The notes under the pieces: generated by a model | What the model was told of the DNA's origin: nothing | Database searches by the model: none | The model's input: only the letters and a program-made list of their open reading frames with translations | Translations under genes and position numbers: made by a program | Part shown: one piece after another, positions 54,691-64,000 of the stretch | How positions within the stretch are numbered: the first letter of the stretch is position 1 | How the letters are laid out: each line of letters starts with the position of its first letter | From: Cycas panzhihuaensis | Taxonomy: Eukaryota; Cycadophyta | Reading direction: 5' to 3' | Assembly: GCA_023213395.1 (NCBI GenBank) | Contig: CM041465.1 | Span: 55,993,741 to 56,057,740 of the forward strand | DNA: 64,000 nt

Positions 54691-57442
54691 AAAGGGTAGA
54701 CTCCAAAAGTAATTTAACTAGATTTGAATATTTTTGCACATTCAAAATTCAATAAGCCATTTTTTATAAGTTTTCAAGTCCACCTCCCATTAGTGATATT
54801 AGCAGGTAGTCACATGCACCTCTGATTGATCAGAGCCAATTGAGGAAAGCTTAACCCTGTTTTCACTTATTTTTGGTCATTTCCGGCTTCCCGGAATGGA
54901 TACTGAATCACCGACTGTGTAAGTGCGGTATGTCTCTTGCATTTTCATCGCTTTCTTTTCGGATGTTTGCTTGCGATTCGCATGTGTATGACTTTGTGGG
55001 CGACCTTGTAGTCGTCCACACTTATTTTAGCCTATGACGACTATAGCAGGGGCACACTCCCAGCGAGTGTGGCACCACAGTGACCGTGACATTCCCACAT
55101 CCGCCTCCTCGCTCCAGGATCCACTAGGTTTGCGCCACCTCCGCCCGTGTGATGACTCATCATCGTTTGGTCAACTTGCCACCCCACTCGAGCCCTATTT
55201 TTGCTCCTTTGGACCCGTTTTGTTCGCTTGTTTGCTCCCGGGTAGGTGTTTTAGCGTTATGTTAATCTTTTCTGTCGTCTGCCCCCAACCTAGACTGGTT
55301 GGTGGGCCCCATTTTCAGCCCTAGGTGCGTACCGCCAGATTTTTCGCGGTACCGCCGGAATATTCGCGGTACCGCGAATATTCCGACGGTACGACTGTCT
55401 CAGGTTGTTTTTAAAAATCCGCCGTGGCAATTTCGCATTTATTGCGAAACTGCCATGTGGCTCGCGCTTTATTTCTCTTCCAGCTGCGCCCTAATCGCAC
55501 GCTTTAGGGTTTTGCTTGAGTACTTAAACCCTTTTTGGCTCATTTTCAAGGATCTTTTGGCTCACTTTTGGAATTGCTCTCAAGGAAACACTCTCCTGCT
55601 CTGCTTCTCTCTGCTGTTTGCTGCATCAACTGGACCTGCACTCTTCATACAGCGCCCAGCTCTCCTTTGGCGTGGCTGAGACATTCTCCCAGCTCCTCAA
55701 ACGCCTTGGAGAGGGCTCCTTGAAGTGGTGTCCAGGTCTTCACCAGGCGGTCCATAAGCGCCCCAAGTGTGTGTCTCCCATCACACCTCCGTAGGTGGCC
55801 TCAAACCTGCTCTACTTCAGATCTGGGTGATTTATCGGTCCCTCTCCCTGCCCTTCACGAGGCAAATCCCTTGTCTCTTCTCTCCAGGTATTCCTTGATT
55901 ATGCTTGTTTTCCTTGTGATTTTCATGCTTATTGCTTTGCTCTTACTTGTTGCTTGAGGTTGGTTGTCCTCCCTTGGGGTCATTATACCACTCTCCCCGT
56001 GCTTGCCTGCGTTTCTTTGTCGCCCAAGGCGGTGTGGAGGGGTTGCATAGGTTTTGGAGAGGAGGTGGGTGGATTCCGTACCACCTTCCACGCCTCCCAG
56101 CGGCTCTAAGCCCCCCCAAAACCTCCCTCTCGCCCCGTGCTATCCTTGGCTTGCAAACAAGGGTTTGAAGGCTCCCTTTGGTTGCCCAAACCGGTATTGC
56201 CACAAGTTGCAGCGCTGATTTGGGGCCTTTTGCTCAGGTTTGGGCATCACACATAAGTCCCAACCGCTGGTTTCTTGCTCCACCTTTCTCCCCCGGGTCA
56301 CCCGGTTTGCTCCTCATAGCATCCCGGTCATGTGGGCACCATCGGGCCTTTCTTTGCCCCTTTCGCTGCCATTTCCCAGCCTTTGCTCTTGACTTTCTCC
56401 TCGCTGCCTCGTGGCTCTTGGGGGGAGGTTTGGGCATCATTTGCGGGAGGTAGGCCACTCCGAGGCTTACCCAACCATTTACTTTCACTTTGGTCACTTT
56501 CTTTTGATACTTTCCTTGTTGGGTTAGCACTAACGCATGTATATTCAAATTCTCGTTTATGTTATTTAGGCGTATATTGTTAGAGTTTTGTGTTGCATGT
56601 TAGTGCTCTTCCTTCGGGAAGAGAAAGAGACCGCTATTGCTTGCAGGTACCTGGGAAGCGTGGAGTGCATCGCCCGTGGGCCTGGCTACTGGTAAGCACC
56701 TTCATGTGCGTTGTGTTTTCATGCTATTTCATTTCTTAGTTGGTGCTTCCTTTCTTTCTTGGTATTGCATTTGATTTTCCAGGGAAGGTAAGGAAGCCCC
56801 CTCTTCGTCCGCCGCAATATCTCGCATCCAGTACGTCATGGAGTGGTTGGACACCCCTCGAGAAGGTTACTTCATCTTGCACGCCTTCGCTCCATGTGCA
56901 CATTCGTTCCCCTCCGCTACCCTTTCTTTTCCTTTTAGTTCTTCCATAGTAATTAGTACATTGAAGGATTAAAGGGAAAAATTGGTTTGGTACTCGTTTG
57001 CAATTCTTTTGTCTTGTTTCACGCATCTTTATCATTCATAGGGAAGATTGTAGGAGTCCTTCTCTACCCTACCTTTCTTCTCTCCCCTTTGACCGCACGA
57101 GTGTCTTGCTTCCAGCATCACTCGTGTATCCGGTTAGGTTGTGTAGGAGTGCCCCTGGCCTGTCTCCATTAGGCCTTCTCTTCCCCCCTTCTGGCCACCC
57201 AAGGGTGGGAGGGTCCTATTCCTAGGTCAACTCAGGTTTGCCCTACGCACCTTCACCCCTTACTCGAAGCGGTGAAGGGTCACCCGATAGTAGCCATACT
57301 CCATCAGGATCCGAACTCGCTCCACAAGACGGGCGCCTCTGCGTGGTAGTTACCCACCTTTTAGGTCCCACCTTCCATCATTCCACCACTCACCCTCTCT
57401 TACACCTATCAGTTAGGTAGTTATCCCGTAGCAGCGCGTCCA
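54691..57442 (+). repeat. 5' LTR of Tat2 (incl. AT-rich 5' module)
   Basis: Shares the 5' module (AAAGGGTAGACTCC onward) and the LTR body with Tat1. The palindrome lies at 55356-55385, hairpin at about 55420-55456, telo-box near 55503. The G-box is changed (CCATGTGG). The LTR ends CGCGTCCA, one base before the PBS. Confidence 0.88.
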
Positions 57443-57443
57443 C

Positions 57444-57461
57444 TGGCGACCATACTGGGGA
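57444..57461 (+). promoter_or_regulatory. Primer-binding site of Tat2
   Basis: TGGCGACCATACTGGGGA, one base after the LTR. It is like the tRNA-Arg site described for Ogre-type elements. Confidence 0.8.
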
Positions 57462-57615
57462 CTGCCAGTAAGGGAGCTAGTTTCGCTCTCTTTGGTTGGT
57501 TTCGCTACTCTTGTGTGATCCTTTTCATACTTATCTCGATTTCCACGTTGGGCACCCCCCAACGCGTGTGTTTTACCGCTTTTTCTCCTTTGCTAACATT
57601 GTCGGTTGACCTTGC

Positions 57616-59915
57616 ATGCGGCGTTTCTCTCGTCGTTTGCGCGGTCTACCTCCTTTGTTAGAGGACCCCGAGTATCGCCTTCTTGCCTCGTCAGATTCCG
57701 ATCCGACTATGGAGGGATACTCTTCTGATTGGACTTACCACACTTCGGCCATGGAAACCCATGCCTTTCCTCCTGTTATTCCTGGGTCCACCCAAGAGGG
57801 TGACGACCCCCTTTATTATCCAAACGACCAATCCCTTTCTTTCGATGCTCATCCTTCTACCCACGTCGTAGAAGGACCCGTTCCTCTTGAGGGTTGCCAC
57901 GTAGTTGGCAATTCTTATGAGGAACATTCCGAGGATCCTACCTTGTTTGAGGTTCCGATCACCTCTTACGAGTGTGTTGGGACTCCTCCTGTCGACGTAG
58001 TTGAAGCTTTCAATGAGTGTTGCCATGCAACACGCTTGCAACCGCGTCCTAGGTGGTTTGAGGATGTTCTTCGTGGAGGGGCCTCTTCCTCTTACGCTTC
58101 CCCACCTCATGCCTCATCCTCATCCGCCCTTCCTATGACCACAAATCCCTTCGTGCCTACACGTACGTCCCACTCGTTCCCTGCAGTGGGGGCATGCGTG
58201 GCACCTTCCGTCCCTCATCAAGGTCCTAATGCCTTAGGATCTTCTCGTGGTGTGTCTTTCCCTCAATTGAGGGTTAGCATACCTGCTCCTAATCAAACCA
58301 ATGTGCCATCCCCTAATGTGGCGCATACCGTCCCTAGTAGGCCTATTGGCCCTATTAGCTTTCCAACCATTAGTCATGTGGGATCCGCTCCCACGCATCT
58401 TCCAAACCCAAAGACGTTGGTGCTTCCTTCTACGTTCCCCCAGGATATACCTCTCAACCTTGGGGGCAGGGTAGAGGTAGCCGCCCTTCCGCTTATGGGT
58501 GGATCCGCTACACCCATATGGGGTTGCTCCACCTACGGTGGCCCATATGGGCAAAACCCGTTCCCACATCCGTCTTACCCTTCTCCCAACGCAATCCCAT
58601 CCACAGCCTTCGCAAGGGAACCCGACTCCTTCCAAGGCACCTACCCCCACGCCTCTTTTCGTGAGGCGCTCAAGGAGGGATGGGTGTTCCACCCCACCCG
58701 CCTCCTTGTGCGTTACCTACTTCAACATTCGTTGATCCTACTTCGTGCAAGGGCGCCCTTCATGGACTTTAGGTCAACCCTCTTTCGGTTGAGGCGTTGC
58801 GAACCAACTTGCCGCCTCATCCCCACAAGTTCCTAGATTCGATGGAACTTCGCCAAGAAGACCCAGCAGAGCATGTCCGTAGTTTTTCTATGGCATGCAT
58901 CGACATCGGGCTTACGACCATATTTTGATGAAACTATTCCTAGATCCTTGCGGTGACGCCTCAAATGGTTCTCTTGTCTCCCCGCCCATTCAATCCATTC
59001 ATTCCAAAGAATTGGTGGATGAGTTCATCAACTATTTTGATGTAGCTCGTCCATTCGAGAGCGGAATGAAGTCTCTTCTCTCGCTCAAACAAGGTCACGA
59101 TGAGATGAATCGTGACTTTGTGCGGCGATTCCACGACTTGCTTCATTCCACTAAGGCAACATTGCCCGAGGAGCTGAAGCGAGACTGCACATCGCGCCGT
59201 CCCAAGTCCACGTGGAAGTCCTCAAGATGGGGGCAACCACATGTGACTCCGCGATCGCCAAGTGCTTGGCGTTAGAGGCTATTGAGATCCAAGCAAGTCT
59301 CAAGAAACCTCTTAAGCCCTCACAACGCCGTGAGGCACCACCCCCTACCAAAGATACCAAACCTTCCCACCGACGTCTTCCTCTCATCCTACCGAGAGGA
59401 CTTTAGACCCTCTCACATCAGCTATACGCTCATTCGAGCGTACGATGAAGGAGCTCAAGCTTCAAGATCCTTCATCTCCTACGTCAAACAAGCAAGTCCA
59501 ACAAACTACCCAAGCTCCTCTTCCTAGGAATGGAAATGCCCAGTCCTCTCAAGCGAGGAGGTCTGACCCCCCGCTTGAGAAGAAGTGGTGCTCCATTCAT
59601 GGGGGTTGCTTCCCCGGCGATTCGCGTTGTAGGGCCCAGCATCCAAAGGATGTCCCTCGACGCGATTCTTCTCCCAAACGGGCCTCAAGGCCTAATTTGG
59701 ATCAACCAGTTCATAAGGATCCGTTCCCTAAGCACGGGGAACGTAATCATAATACCCAAACCAAGAACAACCGTAACCGAGGAAGATCGCCTGATCCCCG
59801 TCCTTTCCGCGACAAAGGGAAGGGCGCTAGGAATTCTTCTTCTTCTTCTCGTTCTCCTAGCCGTCGCACCCCGTCGCCTTCACGACCTAACAGGGGAAGA
59901 AGGTGATCCGGTTGC
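57616..59915 (+). pseudogene. Gag of Tat2, mostly open N-terminal half
   Basis: The open frame 57616-58836 (406 codons) gives the most complete Tat gag N-terminal half in the window, although the last ~70 codons appear to be out of frame. It contains PLLEDPEYRLLASSDSD, FEDVLRGGASSS and QDIPLNLGGRVEVAALPL. The capsid core is in 58895-59275 with ELVDEFINYFDVARPFESG, MKSLLSLKQGHDEMNRDFVR and RFHDLLHSTKATLPEELKRD; VEVLKMGATTCDSAIAKCLA follows in the frame 59212-59406. The Cys/His segment WCSIHGGCFPGDSRC and the basic, SR-rich tail are in 59445-59906. Confidence 0.82.
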
Positions 59916-60720
59916 TTGAAGCAACTCCCACTTTGCCCTTACGCGATCTCAAGCCGCCAAGGAAGCAATGGAGCCTTTGTCCTCCCGCCTCCTTCCGACC
60001 CTCTTAGGAGACCCTTCCTCCTAAGTCCTCTTCCCAAGGCTATTCCTGTGTGCCTGGGTCGTTACGACTTCCGAAGGGCACTTACCCAACCTACCGGGAA
60101 GGGTAAGCCTTTCTCTGTCATGGACGAGCTCCATACGGTCGCCGCGGGAATGTCCTTGATGGACGTTCTGAGGAGTTGTCGGCGGCCCTCCTCTTGGAAG
60201 CTTTAGGATTGAGTGATGTACCTGTCCACGCTTTGGGTGTCGCCCAAGGTTGTGGACCCGCTATTTTCTTTGATCCTAAGGATCTTCCCCCTGCCGGTGA
60301 AAGGGAATGTCAGTGGAACTTCCCATTCACCATCACCATCGACACGCCTGATTGTACTCTTCGAAGAACTATTATCGACAACGGTTCTTCCGTCAATGCC
60401 ATGCCCTTGCGTGTCATGCAAGAGCTTGGTATTTCCGCCTTGAACCTGCCTCTGGCGATGCCAAGGGTATGACGGTAGCGAGAAGACCCCTCTGGGATCT
60501 GTCGCGATTCCGCTTACCCTTAAGGGTAAGACCGTTCTTGCCGACGTTGTAGTCCTTGACGTTGATGTGGATTACAACCTCCTTCTAGGTCGTCCATGGC
60601 TCGATCAAATGGGAGTCGTGTGCTCGACCCTTTGGGGACAACTTAAATTCGTCTATGACGGACGAATGAGAGTGATCCCCCGCGAACGCCCTTTTACTAA
60701 ACAAACTCGCTCTACCAGTT
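59916..60720 (+). pseudogene. Tat protease with DNG active site (Tat2)
   Basis: Frames 59916-60206 and 60176-60472 correspond to the single open frame 32491-33150 of Tat1; the shift lies at a GTTGTCGGCGGCCC site where Tat1 has GTTGTCCCGAGCAGCGGGCCC. The active site reads CTLRRTIIDNGSSVNAMPL. The C-terminal part DYNLLLGRPWLDQMGVV follows in the frame from 60567. Confidence 0.85.
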
Positions 60721-61609
60721 TAGCAAACCCAGGCTCATCCACTCATGCCTCGGCTTGCTCTATTGGGATACCTAACCCGTCCGAACAAGACCCCGTGTCT
60801 TCTCCTCGTAGTCTCACGCGGTTCGCCCCTATTGGCGTTGGGAGCTACGGGTACCTCGCTTCGTTCAGCGATGATGAGTCGCTCGATGAAGACGAGGATT
60901 GTCCTCACCCCGTCTCTTTCCTCCGCGCCAATAGGTTGCACCTGCCCTGTTCTGGATCCCCGTCTAGAACCCCTCTCGTTGGTGAGGCTAGCCCCTCGTG
61001 CGTGTCACACGTCATCGCTCGTGTTGACCCGCCTGCCGGCATTTCTCCTTTTTCATTACCCCCCGTAGGTAATGGTTTTGAGGAATTGCCTTTTGCTCCT
61101 TCTGAGGGTCACCTTTCTGTTTTTCCTTCAGTGAGGAAGCTGTGCAACCCAATGGTCATCGCGGTCCGTTGCTCACTCCTCCTCGGCTTCTCCTACTCGA
61201 AGTAAGGTCATCCATGGGGTGGATTATTTCGAGGACGATGAAGCCCTGCTCGAGCATCTAGCAGGCCTTGCGCCTAACCTGCCTTCTGGTCACCACCGGC
61301 TTGGTCACCAGAAGATCCTCGCGATCGGATCCACGCTTGCTGATCCGATCCCGTCTCTTATTCCTCCGCCTCCCGTTGATCTTGCCCCTCTCCACTTCGA
61401 GGAGGGCAACGCCATGTGCATGGGGGCAACTCAAGACGTAGTCTTGGCCCCGGGCAAGGTCATTAAGGTTGGGTTGGAATGTTCTCTTGATGAGGTAAGG
61501 GAATACTCCCTTCCTGTGAGTTTGAGACATTTTCGCGTGGGATTATCTTGACATGAAGGAATCGACCCTCGATTGTCACTCATAACCTCACCACCCTTCT
61601 GGCGCGCCT
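60721..61609 (+). pseudogene. Protease-RT linker of Tat2
   Basis: The open frame 60567-61205 covers most of it: Ser/Pro-rich, then FSDDESLDEDED, then a hydrophobic, Pro-rich part. A second frame (61219-61551) starts MDYFEDDEALLEHLAGLAPN. It is longer open than in Tat1. Confidence 0.65.
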
Positions 61610-62275
61610 ATGCGGCGTCCCCTTCACCCGAAGCTTTCTGCCGCCGTCAAGATGGAGGTAGAAAAGCTTCTGGACGCTGGACTCATTACTTCTATTGACT
61701 ACCCCAAGTGGGTCTCCAACATTGTTCCTGTTGCTAAAAAGAACGGGGCAATCTGTATATGTGTCGACTTTTGTGACATCAGCAACGCTTGTCCTAAGGA
61801 CAATTTCCCGTTACCCTTCCTAGATCAGATCATTGATCACACCACGGATTGAAGTGATGTCCTAATGGACGGCTTCTCGATTACAACCAAATTGATTTCT
61901 TAGAAGACTGCCATAAGACGGCCTTCACGACTCCTTGGGGTACCTTTGCCTACAAGGTAATGCCCTTTGGCCTTAAAAATACAGGCGCCACTTACCAAAG
62001 AGCCATGCATTTTATCTTCCACGACCTCATCAATGACACGTTGGAGGTCTTTATGGATGATATGATGGGTCTTTCCCGTGTGAGAGCCCATCATCCTTCT
62101 TGCGTGCCATCTTCTCACGATGCCATGAGTATCACGTCGACCTTAACCCGCTTAAATGTGTGTTTGCCGTTACCTCGGGCAAACTCCTTGGATTCCTCGT
62201 ATCCAAGCAGGGAATTCAGATCAACCCTGACAAAGTCAGGGCGATCCTCGACATGCCGCCACCTAGAACTTAACG
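61610..62275 (+). pseudogene. Tat reverse transcriptase (Tat2), frameshifted
   Basis: The frame 61610-61852 has LLDAGLITSIDYPKWVSNIV, PVAKKNGAICICVDFCDISN and ACPKDNFPLPFLDQIIDH. The frame 61960-62322 has MPFGLKNTGATYQRAMHFIF and the catalytic box VFMDDMMG. One segment between them (ACDD-like DLMDGF region near 61860) is shifted. The FMDD variant is shared with Tat1, so it is a family trait. Confidence 0.9.
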
Positions 62276-62720
62276 GCAGATTAAGTCGTTTCTATGAGCT
62301 CGGTTTCCTCGGCGCTTCTTAGGCCGACTTCGCTATGAGCGCTAAACCCCTCACAAACTGTTGAAGAAGGGAGCTCATTTTGCACGGTCCGACAAGACCC
62401 AAAAGGCCTTGAAGGACTTAAGGAAGCCTTGGCTCCTCCTACGTTAGCACCTCCACAGTTCGATGGGCCCTTCATCTGTATACCTCGGTTGACCGACGAG
62501 TCCTGGGCGCTATGCTCACTCGGGAGGATGACTCGGAACCGAGAGAGCTATATATTTCATCGGTCGCACTCTCGTGGGCTGCCGAGCTTAACTATTCCCC
62601 CGGAGAAGGAATGCCTCTCCTTGGTCCATGCCACCAAGAAGTTTAGGCACTACTTGCTCAAGAACACTACCAAGGTGATCGTTCAATCAGATCCTTGAGA
62701 TACTTACTTACTCGTTGGAT
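62276..62720 (+). pseudogene. Native RNase H of Tat2, degenerate
   Basis: The frame 62429-62698 contains PPEKECLSLVHATKKFRHYL and NTTKVIVQSDP. The first motif is split by shifts near 62480. The equivalent Tat1 domain lacks the first catalytic Asp. Confidence 0.75.
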
Positions 62721-64000
62721 TTGGTGGTAGGTAGGTCGTTGGGCGTCTACTCCGAGAATTTGATCTCCTTATCGTTAGCAGGAAATCAAAGAAGGGCATG
62801 ATAGTGGGCGAGCAACTATGGACGCCCTATCCCTAACTCCTTTGATACTCCCGTTGACGACTCTCTCCCCGATGAGTCCATCTTGACGATTCAGGGAGCT
62901 CCTCCCCATCCGCTCATCGACAATGAGTGGTACGGTGACATAGTCGGTATCTCACGCGGCAATCTGCCCGACGCTAATAATGAGTCAAATCTCGTATCCG
63001 GACTTCTGCCAGGCAGTACCTCCTTGTGGACGAGGTGTTGTATAAGAGGTCCTTCGATGGGGTCCTCCTCCGCTGCGTCACTGCTGACGGCCAGGCCAAG
63101 TGCTTCGCGAATGCCATCACGGCATTTGTGGAGGTCACTTTGGGGGCCAGTCTATGGCTCAGAGGATCCTTCGCATGGGCTATTTTTGGCCGTCTCTTTT
63201 TAGAGACGCTCATGCTTTTGCTCGGAAATGTCGGCGATGTCAAGAGCATGCCAACATTTCCCATGTGCCTTCCGAGGCCTTACATCCTATTGTTTCGCTG
63301 GTGGCCTTTCGCTCTGGGGACTAGACCTCATTGGAGCTATCTCCCACCTTGTCATCGCAGACAAGTTCATCTTGAGCGCCACGGAGTATTTCACCAAATG
63401 GGCGAGGCCATCCCTTGATCACTACCCCGAAAACAATTGCTACGTTCATTTACCGACATCATTTGGTTTGAATTAGGATGTCCTAATCACCGACAATGGA
63501 ACTCCTTTTTGTAATAAGGAGTTGGATGAGCTTTGTGAGAAGTTCAAAATCTCATAAGACTTCTTCCCCTTATTATCCTCAGGCAAATGGCCAGGTGGAG
63601 TCTTTAATAAGACTCTTGTCAGCATCCTCAAGAAAGCGGTGGCTCAATCCGGAGGGATTGGCACCTTGTTGCCCTACGCCTTGTGGGCTTATCGTACCTC
63701 TATCCGCTCCGCCAGGAATGACCCGTTCTCCTGGTCTCTGATCGAGGTGGTGCTCCCATTGGAGGTGGAGATCCCTTCTTTGAGTTTCCTTGAGGTTTCA
63801 TCGGCGAAGAGTCGTCCGGCAGCCCTTTGCTCGACCTCGAAGCTTTGGATGAGAGGCGTTTGGTCGCCATCGGGCTAACCTAGCATCCAAAGCCGCTCAC
63901 AAAGGGCTCATGATAAACGCCGTTCCAGCCCTTTGTTTCGGGACTACGTCCTCAAGCTCGAATATCTCCATGACCGTTTGACCAAATTCAAACCCCGATG
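62721..64000 (+). pseudogene. Integrase of Tat2, runs off the window
   Basis: The frame 63100-63324 shows the complete zinc-binding domain: ECHHGICGGHFGGQSMAQRI, LRMGYFWPSLFRDAHAFARK, then CRRCQEHANISH, giving the HHCC set. The first Asp is in GLDLIGAISHL near 63325-63350, the second in TDNGTPFCNKELDELCEKF near 63490-63545, and the Glu follows PQANGQVES near 63580-63603. The C-terminal GPF part is cut by the window edge. Confidence 0.87.

Larger units (their letters stand above)
54691..64000 (+). mobile_element. Second Tat element (Tat2), 3' end off window
   Basis: Nearly the same sequence as Tat1 from the ~190-bp AT-rich module through LTR, PBS, gag, protease, RT, RNase H and integrase. It is inserted in the gag of copia B-prime. 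The antisense ORF, second RNase H and 3' LTR would lie to the right. PBS and the 30-bp palindrome are better preserved than in Tat1. Confidence 0.9.

Overview
The window is repeat-dominated nuclear DNA of a land plant, almost certainly a seed plant with a repeat-rich genome. I could recognise no host gene, tRNA, rRNA or CRISPR array. The supportable coding sequence is LTR retrotransposon: Ty3/gypsy chromoviruses, Ty3/gypsy Tat-lineage elements with an antisense plant-mobile-domain reading frame and an additional RNase H, and Ty1/copia elements. Most primer-binding sites match initiator tRNA-Met; the Tat elements use a different (tRNA-Arg-like) site. The species cannot be named from the sequence.

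Left part (1-19.6 kb), AT-rich and old. 1-4.8 kb is the 3' two thirds of a plus-strand chromovirus (PR-RT-RNH-INT-chromodomain-like tail and LTR). About 4.8-11.6 kb is an eroded Tat-related element on the minus strand (LTR with TATA box, PBS, gag, protease). About 11.6-16.1 kb holds another eroded plus-strand Ty3/gypsy element (PBS, gag, zinc knuckle, protease, start of RT), with a large (TA)n/(CA)n microsatellite cluster at 12.7-13.75 kb. An orphan LTR lies at 16.33-16.80 kb and a second chromovirus of the 1-4.8 kb lineage (PBS, gag, protease) at 18.2-19.65 kb.

Central and right part (19.65-64 kb), a nested stack. A plus-strand copia element (A) seems to be split into pieces: LTR and PBS at 19.65-20.05 kb, leader pieces, gag at 44.66-45.09 kb, protease at 51.49-52.64 kb. 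Four insertions separate them: (i) a minus-strand chromovirus H with paired LTRs, 20125-26618; (ii) a ~16-kb Tat element, Tat1, 27275-43660; (iii) a minus-strand copia B, 45089-51486, with a perfect 5-bp target duplication; (iv) a plus-strand sister of B (B-prime) starting at 52638. B-prime is itself cut by a second Tat copy, Tat2, from 54691 to the right edge.

Tat1 is the most informative object: 5' LTR - PBS - gag - PR - RT - degenerate RNH - INT - a 3.6-kb segment whose minus strand carries a plant-mobile-domain motif and a TATA box - an archaeal-type RNase H - 3' LTR. Tat1 and Tat2 are much more GC-rich than their surroundings and carry many frameshifts. Differences among the three LTR copies cluster at CAG/CTG/CCG triplets, which looks more like consensus error at methylated CHG sites than like ordinary decay. 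Their LTRs also carry a perfect 30-bp palindrome, a long hairpin, a G-box and a telo-box.
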